From Desulfurispora thermophila DSM 16022 (GTDB taxonomy: Bacteria; Bacillota; Desulfotomaculia; Desulfotomaculales; Desulfurisporaceae), in contig NZ_AQWN01000005.1 of the NCBI RefSeq assembly GCF_000376385.1, positions 124,001-188,000 of the forward strand: a stretch of DNA of 64,000 bases, given 5' to 3'. A model generated the notes under the pieces. The model was not told where the DNA came from and did no database searches. It worked only from the letters and a program-made list of their open reading frames with translations. Shown here in pieces: positions 44,409-53,066 of this stretch. Position 1 is the stretch's first letter; every line of letters begins with the position of its first letter. Position numbers and translations under genes: made by a program.

Positions 44409-44843
44409 TCAAGCGAAGCGGTAACTGCCACCAAAATGCCACAAATAGCGCGGGCCGTCCATTTCCCAGCACCACTGGGGCGCCCGGCCGCTCTGCTGTA
44501 CGCCGTTTAAGGCTACTGGCTGCAGGCTGGCGATCAAGGACTGACAGTTGGGCGTTTCCACCAGTTCGCCCGGCCGGACAATGCAGTATTCACCCTGGTA
44601 GTTGGGCTGGCTAAAAATGTACAGATAGCAGTCGCCGCTGCTCAGGCGGGTGACCGGCGGGCAGTTGAAGAAGTTGTTGATGGCCGTATCGGGGGTGATG
44701 TCGTAGCTGAAGCGGTTGTGCCAGATGGTAGCAGTACGGGTGAAATCTTTTTTCACCAGGTACTTTTGCAGGCACTGCCAGAGATTTTTACGGGACGGGG
44801 CGGCTACGGCATCCATAGTCAACGTTCCGGAAAAGGCGGACAT
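44409..44843 (-). CDS. Small protein with a beta/gamma-crystallin-like motif
   Basis: A 144-residue protein. Residues about 75-110 contain CYLYIFSQPNYQGEYCIVR and then CQSLIASLQPV; the (F/Y)xG core with a following (S)xLxS strand is the Greek-key signature of beta/gamma crystallins. The rest is Trp/Asn-rich and ends in PRYLWHFGGSYRF. No signal peptide. The start ATG 44843 has GGAGGGGAGG 3 bases upstream; an upstream ATG is less likely. Microbial crystallin motifs often bind calcium, but only one motif is visible here. Family call is tentative. Confidence 0.5.
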   Translation of the reverse strand: MSAFSGTLTMDAVAAPSRKNLWQCLQKYLVKKDFTRTATIWHNRFSYDITPDTAINNFFNCPPVTRLSSGDCYLYIFSQPNYQGEYCIVRPGELVETPNCQSLIASLQPVALNGVQQSGRAPQWCWEMDGPRYLWHFGGSYRFA

Positions 44844-44892
44844 GTTCCTCCCCTCCTTGTACCCGACGGGGGAAAGCAATTATTTGAATTTT

Positions 44893-44921
44893 ATTGTACA
44901 TTGTCACCACGCTTTTGGCAA
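44893..44921 (-). promoter_or_regulatory. Promoter for the crystallin-like gene
   Basis: On the minus strand TTGCCA (44921-44916), 17 bases, TACAAT (44898-44893). The leader is about 40 bases. Confidence 0.6.
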
Positions 44922-45296
44922 TAGATGCTGCTGTTCTAGTATGTGATTGATATTACTTGTCATATTACTCACTGTTCCTTGTGGCAGAAGGGGAATGTGG
45001 CAAGGTGGGGTTTGCATCTGGGCAAAAGAGCTGGAGTTGCAGCAAAATACTGTGAAATATATCACCATAAAACACCCTAAAGAGCGAAAAATTAAGCAAA
45101 ATTTTATATTATTGCACCAAAAAAATTACAAAAATGATAGTTGTGACGAGCACCTGCCTGGAGATAAAACACTTGCCCCGGGCCCCCTTTCAGGCATAAA
45201 ATGCTGCTAGTAAAAAGGCGCAAGGATTGTCCGCAGCTAAATATGCTGGTTGCGGACTGACACTGTGTGGCAGAGATGGACAGGAGAGTAGCTTGG
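44922..45296. other. Intergenic region before recJ
   Basis: About 370 bases without a supported gene. An inverted repeat GTCCGCA with TGCGGAC flanks 45229-45259, close to the recJ start, and could form a hairpin in the leader. A stretch near 45050-45160 is AT-rich. Nothing else was recognised. Confidence 0.4.
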
Positions 45297-47915
45297 ATGA
45301 AAAAAAGATTGTGGCAACTGCGGGACCACGACCCGGCCCTGCAGTATATTATAGCCAGAAAACTGGGACTTTCTTCTGTAACGGCGGGCCTGCTGGTGGG
45401 GCGGGGCGTTTGCACGGCTGCCGAGGCCCGGCATTTTATTTCGGGTGACCTGAACGATTTGTACCCGCCGCTGCTCCTGCGGGACATGGCCAGGGCGGTG
45501 GAGCGATTGAAACAGGCGGTGCAGCGCAGTGAGCCCGTGCTGGTGTACGGCGATTACGATGTGGATGGCGTTACGGCTACGGCGCTGCTGGTGGACGCCC
45601 TGCGTTCGCTGAACCTGCCGGTTCAATATTACATACCCGACCGCATCACCCAGGGGTACGGGCTGCACCGCGGTGCACTGGAGCAGTTGATCGGGCAGGC
45701 TACGCTGCTGGTGACGGTGGACTGCGGTATCAGTGCCCGGGAAGAGGTGGACTGGTTGAATTCGGCCGGTGTGGATGTGATCATCACCGATCACCACGAG
45801 CCCCCTCCCGGGCTACCTGCGGCACTGGCCGTGATCAACCCGCGCTGCTCTGACTGCCAGTACCCGGACAAGGAACTGGCCGGGGTGGGGGTGGCTTTCA
45901 AGCTGGTGCAGGCCCTTTTTGCCGCATTGAACCGGCCGCCCCGGGAGGTCTGGCGTTATCTGGACCTGGTCTGCCTGGGCACAGTGGCCGATGTGGTGCC
46001 GCTGCGGGGTGAAAACCGCCTGCTGGTTCGTTACGGCCTGCCGGCACTGGAGGCCGGTAACCGGCCCGGTATCGCTGCCCTGTGCCGGGTGGCCGGTGTG
46101 ACCGGGCGCGCTCTGGGGACCAGGGAGGTAGGTTTTGCTCTGGCCCCGCGCCTCAATGCCGCCGGTCGCATGGGTGATGCCGGGCCGGCGGTGGAACTGC
46201 TGCTGACCGGTGACGAAGCCAGGGCGCAGGAACTGGCCCAGTTCCTGCAGCGGGCCAACCAGGAGCGGCAGCAGGTGGAGAACCTGGTGATGGCCGAGGC
46301 CATGGGCATGGTGGACGGCGACCCCGGCCTGGCCGGGCGGGCGGTGCTGGTGCTGGCGGGGGAAAAATGGCACCCCGGGGTGATTGGTATCGTGGCCGCC
46401 CGGCTGGTGGAAAAATACGGCCGCCCGGTGTTGCTGATCAGCCTGCAGGGAGAGCACGGCAAGGGATCGGGGCGCAGTGTGCCCGGTTTTCACCTCTACG
46501 AAGCTCTGGCCGCCTGCGCCCAATATCTGGAGAACTACGGGGGGCACGAACAGGCGGCCGGCTTTACCATCGCCCGGCAAAACATCGCTGCCTTTGCCCG
46601 GGCCATTAACCACTACGCCGCCCGGCTGCCGGAAAGCAGTGCCGGGCAGCCGGTGCTGGAGTTGGACGCGCTGGTGTCCTTGCCCGAATTGAGCGAGGAA
46701 CTGGTGAACGAACTGGCGCTGCTTTCTCCTTACGGTTACAGCAATCCTTCCCCCCTGCTGGCCTGCCGGGAGGTGAACCTGGTGCGCTGCCGGGCGGTGG
46801 GAAAAAACGGTGACCACCTGAAATTGACCGTGCAGGAGGACGGTGTGGCTTTAGACTGTATAGCCTTCAACCTGGCCGCGGCCCGGGAGGAGATAGCGGC
46901 GGCCCGGGCCGTGGACCTGGCCTTTGCTCCGGCCATCAATGAGTGGCAGGGGCGGCGTTTTTTACAACTGGAGGTGAAAGATATCCGGCCGGCGGCCGAG
47001 TGGGAGGAACGGGGGCGGGGCCGGCAGGGGCGGCAGGCTCTGCGCGAGCTGGCCGAAACCGCCTTCTGGCCCGAGGCGGCAGTGTACTTCTGGCAGCACG
47101 GCCGGGAAGGCGCACCGTCTTTCCTGCCTCCGGGGGTGGTGGCCAAATATTCTCTGCCCGCGCCGCTCAGCAAAAAACATTACCCGCTTCGGCAGCATAA
47201 AATAATCAAACCGCGCCAGAGCCGGTATAAAGAAGCAGCGCTTTTGGACGCCCTGCGCCGGACAGACGGGGCGCTGGTTCTGGTGAGCAGCCCGGCCGAT
47301 ACAGTGGAAGTGGCTGCTCTGCTGCGGCGGGAGTTCCTGGCGGCCACCTGCTGCCATCCCGGCCTGCCCGCCGAGGTGCGGCAACAGAGGTGGCGGGCCT
47401 GGCGGAGCGGGGAGTACCGGGTGCTGGTGTTGACCTATGGCCTGCTGGTGCCGGACAGGACGGCCGATCTGGTGATACTCTACCAGTTGCCCTGGTTACC
47501 CCGCCATTATCAGATGGCCCTGGCCGTGGGGGAAGCGGTGTTAACCCTGTACAACCGGGATGACCTGGCGGAAAACCAGCGCCTTGTGGCGGCTCTGGTG
47601 CCGTCACGGCCCGTTTTGGGCGAGCTTTACCGCTTTTTGTGGCAGCGGCGGGCGGGGCGGGTTGGTGTCAATGAATTGCTCAACCTGCCCGCTCTGGCTG
47701 CTTCCGGGTATGCCGCGGGTTCCCTGGCCCTGACAACGGCCATGACCGTGCTGGCTCAACTGGGGCTGGTGGAATTTCAGCGGCAGGGAGATACGGTCTT
47801 TTTCTCCTGCCCCGGGGAGCGGGCGAAAAAGGACCTTGAACGGGCAAAAATGTTCCGTTTGGGGCGGCGCTGGCAAGAGGATACCGGCCGCTGGTGCCGA
47901 AGTTTAATCTTTTAA
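45297..47915 (+). CDS. recJ: Single-stranded-DNA exonuclease RecJ with long C-terminal extension
   Basis: An 872-residue protein. The DHH core is clear: VLVYGDYDVDGVTATALLV, VTVDCGISA, VIITDHHEPPPGLP and LDLVCLGTVADVVPL, then the DHHA1 domain ending in ENYGGHEQAAGFT, and an OB-type domain. From about residue 640 follows an extension containing a helicase-C-like stretch (RQQRWRAWRSGEYRVLVLTYG) and a winged-helix-like end, as in other Firmicute RecJ forms. The enzyme degrades single-stranded DNA 5' to 3' in repair. ATG 45297 is chosen, after AGGAGAG. Confidence 0.93.
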   Translation: MKKRLWQLRDHDPALQYIIARKLGLSSVTAGLLVGRGVCTAAEARHFISGDLNDLYPPLLLRDMARAVERLKQAVQRSEPVLVYGDYDVDGVTATALLVDALRSLNLPVQYYIPDRITQGYGLHRGALEQLIGQATLLVTVDCGISAREEVDWLNSAGVDVIITDHHEPPPGLPAALAVINPRCSDCQYPDKELAGVGVAFKLVQALFAALNRPPREVWRYLDLVCLGTVADVVPLRGENRLLVRYGLPALEAGNRPGIAALCRVAGVTGRALGTREVGFALAPRLNAAGRMGDAGPAVELLLTGDEARAQELAQFLQRANQERQQVENLVMAEAMGMVDGDPGLAGRAVLVLAGEKWHPGVIGIVAARLVEKYGRPVLLISLQGEHGKGSGRSVPGFHLYEALAACAQYLENYGGHEQAAGFTIARQNIAAFARAINHYAARLPESSAGQPVLELDALVSLPELSEELVNELALLSPYGYSNPSPLLACREVNLVRCRAVGKNGDHLKLTVQEDGVALDCIAFNLAAAREEIAAARAVDLAFAPAINEWQGRRFLQLEVKDIRPAAEWEERGRGRQGRQALRELAETAFWPEAAVYFWQHGREGAPSFLPPGVVAKYSLPAPLSKKHYPLRQHKIIKPRQSRYKEAALLDALRRTDGALVLVSSPADTVEVAALLRREFLAATCCHPGLPAEVRQQRWRAWRSGEYRVLVLTYGLLVPDRTADLVILYQLPWLPRHYQMALAVGEAVLTLYNRDDLAENQRLVAALVPSRPVLGELYRFLWQRRAGRVGVNELLNLPALAASGYAAGSLALTTAMTVLAQLGLVEFQRQGDTVFFSCPGERAKKDLERAKMFRLGRRWQEDTGRWCRSLIF

Positions 47916-47959
47916 TGTACTTTTAGATCGAGAATAATGTCGCAAGGGGGTGGAGGAAA

Positions 47960-50134
47960 ATGACACTGGAAGATGTGGTGCAACGATTGATCCTGTACAA
48001 TCCGCACGCCGATGTGTCCCTGCTGCGCAAAGCGTACAGCTACGCCGAAAAGGCCCACCAGGGGCAGCGCCGCATTTCCGGTGAGGAATACATCACCCAT
48101 CCCCTGGCTGTGACCCACATTCTGGCCGACCTGGAGCTGGATCTGGCCACGCTGCTGGCCGGCCTGCTGCACGACGTGGTGGAGGATACCGGTTGCACCC
48201 TGGAGGATATTGAACGCGAGTTTGGCAGCGAAGTGGCCCAGCTGGTGGACGGCGTGACCAAAATCAGCAAGCTGGAGTTTAAAAGCAAGGAGGAGCGCCA
48301 GGCGGAAAATCTGCGCAAGATGCTGCTGGCCATGGCCCGGGATATCCGGGTGATTTTGATCAAGCTGGCCGACCGCCTGCACAACATGCGCACGCTGCGC
48401 TACCAGCCCGAGCACAAGCAAAAAGAGATTGCCCGGGAAACGCTGGAGATCTATGCGCCGCTGGCCCACCGTCTGGGCATCTACCACCTGAAGTGGGAAC
48501 TGGAGGATCTGGCCTTCCGCTTTCTGGAGCCGGCCAGTTATTACGAGCTGGCCGAGCGCATCGCCAAGACGCGGGCCAAACGGGAGGAATACATCGCCGG
48601 GGTGATTAAAATACTGCGTTCCCGCCTGGCGGCGGTGGGCCTGGAGGCCGATATTTCCGGCCGGCCCAAGCACCTGTACAGCATCCATGTCAAAATGCAG
48701 GAGCAGAACAAGGACCTGAATGAGATCTATGACGCCATGGCCGTGCGCATTATCCTGCCCTCGGTGAAGGACTGTTACGGCGCGCTGGGCATTGTGCACA
48801 CCCTGTGGAAACCCATCCCGGGGCGTTTTAAGGATTACATCGCCATGCCCAAATCCAATATGTACCAGTCGCTGCACACTACCGTGATCGGCCCGCAGGG
48901 CGAACCGCTGGAGATCCAGATTCGCACCCGGGAGATGCACCGCACCGCCGAATACGGCATTGCCGCCCACTGGCGCTATAAAGAGGGTGGGCCGGGCGAC
49001 CGCGATTTTGACAAAAAGCTGGCCTGGCTGCGCCAGCTTCTGGAGTGGCAGCACGACCTGCGCGATGCCCGGGAGTTCATGGAAACGCTCAAGATTGACC
49101 TGTTTGCCGATGCCGTGTTTGTCTTTTCGCCCAAGGGCGATGTTTTTGAACTGCCGGCCGGTTCGGTACCCGTGGATTTTGCCTACCGGGTGCACACCCA
49201 GGTGGGGCACCGCTGTGTGGGGGCCAAGGTGAACGGCAAAATTGTACCTCTGGACTACCGGCTGCAAAACGGGGATATTGTGGAAATCCTCACCTCCAAG
49301 CACGCCAGCGGCCCCAGCCGGGACTGGCTGGCGCTGGTGAAAACTTCTCAGGCCAAAAACCGCATTCGCCAGTGGTTTCGCAAGGAAAAGCGCGAGGAAA
49401 ACATTGCCCGGGGCCGGGAACTGGTGGAAAAAGAGGCCAAAAAGCACGGTCTGGAGCTTGAGCAGATAAAAAGTGAAAAGTTGGCCGAAAAGCTGCTGGA
49501 TCAGGGGCGCAAGCACGGCCTGCAGGCGCTGGACGATGTGTATGCCGCCATAGGGGATGGCTTGCTGGCACCCACCACTGTGATTCTGCGCCTGAAGGAG
49601 GAGTTGAAGGCCGAGAAGAAAAGCGGTGGGGAAGAAATAGCGCGGGAGGCCGTGCGCCCGCTCAAAGCGCGCCAGGACTGGGGGCGTCCCACCCAGGGCA
49701 TCCGGGTGCGCGGTGTGGATAACCTGCTCATCCGCCTGGCCCATTGCTGCAACCCGGTGCCGGGCGACCCCATTGTGGGCTATATCACCCGCGGGCGGGG
49801 CGTTTCCATCCACCGGGCCGACTGCCGCAACATCGCCGCTTTTTTTAATGGCGAGCGGCAGCGTTTGGTGGAAGTGAGCTGGGATAAGGATTTTCAGGCT
49901 CCATTTCAGGTTAAACTGGAAATAACCGGCCTGGACCGGGCCGGCTTTTTAAACGATGTGCTGGCCGTGCTCATGGAGATGAAGATCAGTGCCAGCGGTG
50001 TGACGGCCCGGGGCCGCAAAAACGGAGCCTGGGTGGAACTGGTGCTGGAACTGAAGAGCAAGGAGCAACTGGACTTTTTGTATACCCGCCTGCTCAAGGT
50101 GAAAGATGTATACGATGTGCGGCGTACCAGCTAA
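47960..50134 (+). CDS. rel: Bifunctional (p)ppGpp synthetase/hydrolase Rel
   Basis: A 724-residue RelA/SpoT protein. The N-terminal HD hydrolase has LLHDVVEDTGCT and the HD...ED motif; the synthetase domain has the RFKDYIAMPKSNMYQSLHT region. TGS domain (about 395-455) and C-terminal ACT domain (about 650 onward) follow. Its motifs suggest both activities are intact, so it makes and breaks the stringent-response alarmone. It follows recJ by 44 bases with its own GGAGGA site. Confidence 0.96.
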   Translation: MTLEDVVQRLILYNPHADVSLLRKAYSYAEKAHQGQRRISGEEYITHPLAVTHILADLELDLATLLAGLLHDVVEDTGCTLEDIEREFGSEVAQLVDGVTKISKLEFKSKEERQAENLRKMLLAMARDIRVILIKLADRLHNMRTLRYQPEHKQKEIARETLEIYAPLAHRLGIYHLKWELEDLAFRFLEPASYYELAERIAKTRAKREEYIAGVIKILRSRLAAVGLEADISGRPKHLYSIHVKMQEQNKDLNEIYDAMAVRIILPSVKDCYGALGIVHTLWKPIPGRFKDYIAMPKSNMYQSLHTTVIGPQGEPLEIQIRTREMHRTAEYGIAAHWRYKEGGPGDRDFDKKLAWLRQLLEWQHDLRDAREFMETLKIDLFADAVFVFSPKGDVFELPAGSVPVDFAYRVHTQVGHRCVGAKVNGKIVPLDYRLQNGDIVEILTSKHASGPSRDWLALVKTSQAKNRIRQWFRKEKREENIARGRELVEKEAKKHGLELEQIKSEKLAEKLLDQGRKHGLQALDDVYAAIGDGLLAPTTVILRLKEELKAEKKSGGEEIAREAVRPLKARQDWGRPTQGIRVRGVDNLLIRLAHCCNPVPGDPIVGYITRGRGVSIHRADCRNIAAFFNGERQRLVEVSWDKDFQAPFQVKLEITGLDRAGFLNDVLAVLMEMKISASGVTARGRKNGAWVELVLELKSKEQLDFLYTRLLKVKDVYDVRRTS

Positions 50135-50147
50135 AAGGAGGTATAGT

Positions 50148-50792
50148 ATGGGAGCTATTTTTCATCATTTATCGGTTGGTCCCATGGACAATAAATGTTA
50201 CATCATTGGCTGTCCGGTGAGTAAAGAGGCGGCGGTGGTGGATCCGGGTGCGGAAGCGGCCCGCATCCTGCAAACTCTGGAGAAGCTGGGGCTTAAGTGC
50301 ACGCAGATTATCTGCACCCACGGTCATGTGGATCACATCGGGGCTCTGGGGGCCGTGCAACGGGCCACCGGAGCCAGGGTGCTCATTCACAGTGCGGATG
50401 CCGACATGCTTACCAGCCCGGCCCGCAACCTGTCCATGTATATGGGCGCCAGTGTGCAATACCAGGCCGCCGACCGGCAACTGGCCGATGGCGACCTGAT
50501 CCAGGTGGGTGAGCAGGTGCAGCTCAAGGTGCTGCACACGCCCGGCCACACTCCCGGCGGCATTTGCCTGGAAGTGGTGGGGGAGGGCATTTTGCTCACG
50601 GGCGACACCCTGTTTGCCGGCTCGGTGGGACGCTCGGACTTCCCCGGCGGCAACCACGAGCAAATGATTGATTCCATCCGGCAAAAGATTCTGGTCTACC
50701 CGCCCGAAACCAGGGTTTACCCCGGGCACGGCCCATCTTCCACCGTGGGGGAGGAGGCCAGGCACAACCCCTTTCTTAACGGGACATGGTAG
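50148..50792 (+). CDS. MBL-fold metallohydrolase (glyoxalase II-like, YqgX-type)
   Basis: A 214-residue metallo-beta-lactamase protein: THGHVDHIG (metal site), HTPGHTPGGICLE, LLTGDTLFAGSVGRSDFPGG and VYPGHGPSSTVGEE. This is the hydroxyacylglutathione hydrolase-like group found next to rel in several Firmicutes. ATG 50148 has AAGGAGG 6 bases upstream; the gene starts just past the rel stop. Thiol-ester substrate is not known. Confidence 0.86.
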   Translation: MGAIFHHLSVGPMDNKCYIIGCPVSKEAAVVDPGAEAARILQTLEKLGLKCTQIICTHGHVDHIGALGAVQRATGARVLIHSADADMLTSPARNLSMYMGASVQYQAADRQLADGDLIQVGEQVQLKVLHTPGHTPGGICLEVVGEGILLTGDTLFAGSVGRSDFPGGNHEQMIDSIRQKILVYPPETRVYPGHGPSSTVGEEARHNPFLNGTW

Positions 50793-50877
50793 GTTGTGGG
50801 TTTCGCCCGGGCAGCGCCTTTTAAAATGGCTGCTTGAGAAGTTGTTTTACCGGAAGTAAAGAGGAAGGTGGCAGCAG

Positions 50878-51216
50878 TTGATCACCCGGGAACTGATTGA
50901 CCGCATCAATGAGCTGGCCCGCAAGCAGCGCAGCACGGGCCTGACCGCGGCTGAAAAACAGGAGCAGGAAACGCTGCGCCGCCAGTACCTGGACGCCATC
51001 CGCGCCCAGGTGATCGGCCAGCTGGAGGCCATGGGCTGCAAACCGCGCCAGGGAGCTGGCGGGACGGCGCCGCTTGGTGGGCCGGGTGCGGTAAAGCACC
51101 CGGCCCACCAAGCGGGCTGTTGTTCCTGCTGCGGAGATCATGCAGCGGGTCGCCCCAAACTCAGGCTGGTTCACAGCTCCAGCACCAGGGTGCGCAAGGC
51201 CCGCCGGTCCACCTGA
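50878..51216 (+). CDS. DUF896 (YnzC-like) protein with abnormal C-terminus
   Basis: The first ~58 residues (ITRELIDRINELARKQRSTGLTAAEKQEQETLRRQYLDAIR) are a complete DUF896 domain. The usual family proteins end near 65-80 residues. Here the frame continues through a 19-bp perfect palindrome and on to a stop at 51214-51216, adding about 45 residues of Gly/Ser/Cys-rich sequence that overlaps the end of the opposite-strand gene. TTG start with GGAAGG. The tail is probably not a functional domain but the result of a palindrome insertion. Confidence 0.7.
   Translation: MITRELIDRINELARKQRSTGLTAAEKQEQETLRRQYLDAIRAQVIGQLEAMGCKPRQGAGGTAPLGGPGAVKHPAHQAGCCSCCGDHAAGRPKLRLVHSSSTRVRKARRST
51071..51114. 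repeat. 19-bp perfect palindrome inside the DUF896 reading frame
   Basis: 51071-51089 is the exact reverse complement of 51096-51114 with a six-base loop (GGTAAA). There is no T-tract on either strand, so it is not a classical terminator, though it may end transcription from both convergent genes. It lies between the DUF896 and the acetyl-CoA-synthetase-like coding ends. Confidence 0.85.
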
Positions 51217-52856
51217 CCGTCCTTTTGCAGCGGTACGGCGGCGATGGGCTCCAGCTCCCGCGGCGCGGCGTGGGCGGCCAGGCCGAATTTCACCAGGTCG
51301 CGCAGGGCGGCGGCCAGTTCTTCCGACCAGCTGTAGCCCGGCGCCAGCTCAATGTAGGCTTTGACAATTTCCCCCCGCAGCGGGTCGGGCTTACCGGCTA
51401 CGCCGGCCCGCTGCACGGCGGGGTGTTCTTCCAGTTTGCGCTCCACTTCCCACGGGCTCACCCGCTCGCCCGCCGTGTTGATCACGCCGTCTACCCGGCC
51501 CTGGAAGTAGAAATAGCCATCGTCGTCGCAGTAGGCCGCGTCGCCCGAGATGAACCAGGGCGGGCGGGAAAAGTAGCGCTGGTAGGCGGCGTTGTCCTCC
51601 CAGATGCCCCGGAACATGGCCGGCCAGCCGCGGCGCAGGGCCAGGTGGCCCACCCGGCGGGGCGGCAGCGGGTTGCCCTCATCGTCCACCACCGCGGCCT
51701 GTACGCCCGGCAGGGGCACGCCCATGGCTCCCTTCTTCACCGGCAGGCAGCGCAATTGGCAGATCATATTCATGCCGGTTTCGCTCATCCACCAGGTGTC
51801 GTATACCGGAAAGCCAAAAGTGTTAATAACCCACTCCTGCACATCGTCGGTGAGCTTTTCTCCCACACTTAAAATATGGCGCAGGTTGCTCAAATCATAG
51901 TCTTTGAGTAAGTCGCCGCATTGCTGGAGCATGCGGAAGGCGGTGGGTGCCGAGTACCAGACGCTCACCCGGTAATCGGCCAGCGTTTTGGCCCAGTCCG
52001 GCCCGCTGAAGCGGCCGCCCCGCACCACGGTGGGGATGCCCAACAGCCAGGGGGCCAGAAAGCCGTAGGCAATGCCCGTGATCCAGCCCGGGTCGGCGGT
52101 GCACCAGTAGACGTCGCCCGGCTTTAAGTCGTGCACCCAGAGGGCGGTGGGCAAAAGGCCGCGCATCATTTCGTGCGCGTGCACCACGCCCCGGGCCTGG
52201 CCGTCGGCGCCGGCCACATAGAGTATGAACAGCGGGTGTTCGTTGTCCAGCCACTTGATTAACAGCCCGTCGTCGGCCTGTGCCATTTCGCTGCGCCAGC
52301 TCAGTTCGCCCGGCTGGCGGGCGCCGTCGTCCACCAGCAGCACATTTTTCAAAGCGGGTAAGTTGCTCCAGGGTACCCGTGTGAGCAACTCCCGGTTGGT
52401 GACCAGCAGGCGGGCCCGGCTCCCCGCCAGGCGCACCTGCAGCGCGTCGCTCATCAGCGCCTCAAAGCAGGGTACCAGTATCGCGCCCAGACGGGCGGCC
52501 CCCAGGAAAGCGATGTACCACTCGGGTGAGCGGGGCAGAAAAATGGCCACCCGGTCGCCGCAGCGCACGCCGTATTTCTGCAGCACCCGGGCCAGACGAC
52601 AGGATTGCCTTTGCAGGCCGGCAAAGCTGTATGTCTCCTGCCGCTCATTGTCCCGGTAGTACAGGGCCACCGCGCCTCCCCGCCCGGTCGCCACATGGCG
52701 GTCGACAGCTTCGTGCACAATGTTCAGCCGGCCCGTGCTGTACCAGTCGAACTGCCGGTCAAAGGCGCTCTGGTCATAGTTCCGGTAAGCCTCGTGGTAA
52801 TCCATCAGGTTGTGCTGGCCGGGCAAAGCCGCGCAAATCACTTCTCCCGCACTCAT
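51171..52856 (-). CDS. Acetyl-CoA-synthetase-like protein with degraded catalytic motifs
   Basis: A 561-residue member of the ANL (AMP-binding) family. Much of the fold is kept: ADPGWITGIAYGFLAPWLLG, YDTWWMSETGM (A5) and FISGDAAYCDDDGYFYFQGR (A7/A8). Two key motifs are lost. The P-loop usually TSGTTGxPKG reads YVAGADGQARG, and the catalytic-lysine region usually SGKI reads LQKDGQVDRRAL, without the lysine. It is therefore probably not an ordinary acetyl-CoA synthetase; it may be inactive or have a changed reaction. ATG 52856 has AAGGAGGG. Confidence 0.75.
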   Translation of the reverse strand: MSAGEVICAALPGQHNLMDYHEAYRNYDQSAFDRQFDWYSTGRLNIVHEAVDRHVATGRGGAVALYYRDNERQETYSFAGLQRQSCRLARVLQKYGVRCGDRVAIFLPRSPEWYIAFLGAARLGAILVPCFEALMSDALQVRLAGSRARLLVTNRELLTRVPWSNLPALKNVLLVDDGARQPGELSWRSEMAQADDGLLIKWLDNEHPLFILYVAGADGQARGVVHAHEMMRGLLPTALWVHDLKPGDVYWCTADPGWITGIAYGFLAPWLLGIPTVVRGGRFSGPDWAKTLADYRVSVWYSAPTAFRMLQQCGDLLKDYDLSNLRHILSVGEKLTDDVQEWVINTFGFPVYDTWWMSETGMNMICQLRCLPVKKGAMGVPLPGVQAAVVDDEGNPLPPRRVGHLALRRGWPAMFRGIWEDNAAYQRYFSRPPWFISGDAAYCDDDGYFYFQGRVDGVINTAGERVSPWEVERKLEEHPAVQRAGVAGKPDPLRGEIVKAYIELAPGYSWSEELAAALRDLVKFGLAAHAAPRELEPIAAVPLQKDGQVDRRALRTLVLEL

Positions 52857-53030
52857 TTTTATCCCTCCTTTTAATACGTGGGTGTGGCTTTCGGAAACCA
52901 TTTTGGCTTTTCATTATTTCTTCAAAATTTAAAATATTCCTTCTATTGAATGTATTTGTAAATTTAATGAAGTATTTGTGTTGGATCCTCCACCGTTGGC
53001 TTCGGACCGGCTATTATACAAGATGGCAAA

Positions 53031-53062
53031 TAAAAAACCCGGCCCTTATTCAGGCCGGGTAT
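53031..53062 (-). terminator. Rho-independent terminator after aspS
   Basis: On the minus strand ACCCGGCC (53060-53053), loop, GGCCGGGT (53044-53037), then a run of T. Confidence 0.85.
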
Positions 53063-53066
53063 TGTT

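Noticed and set aside
47912-49813. A 633-codon minus-strand frame opposite rel
   Set aside because: Shadow of rel; composition lacks any domain pattern.
51120-51872. A 250-codon plus-strand frame opposite the acetyl-CoA-synthetase-like gene
   Set aside because: Antisense shadow; the minus strand has recognisable ANL motifs and a strong ribosome site.
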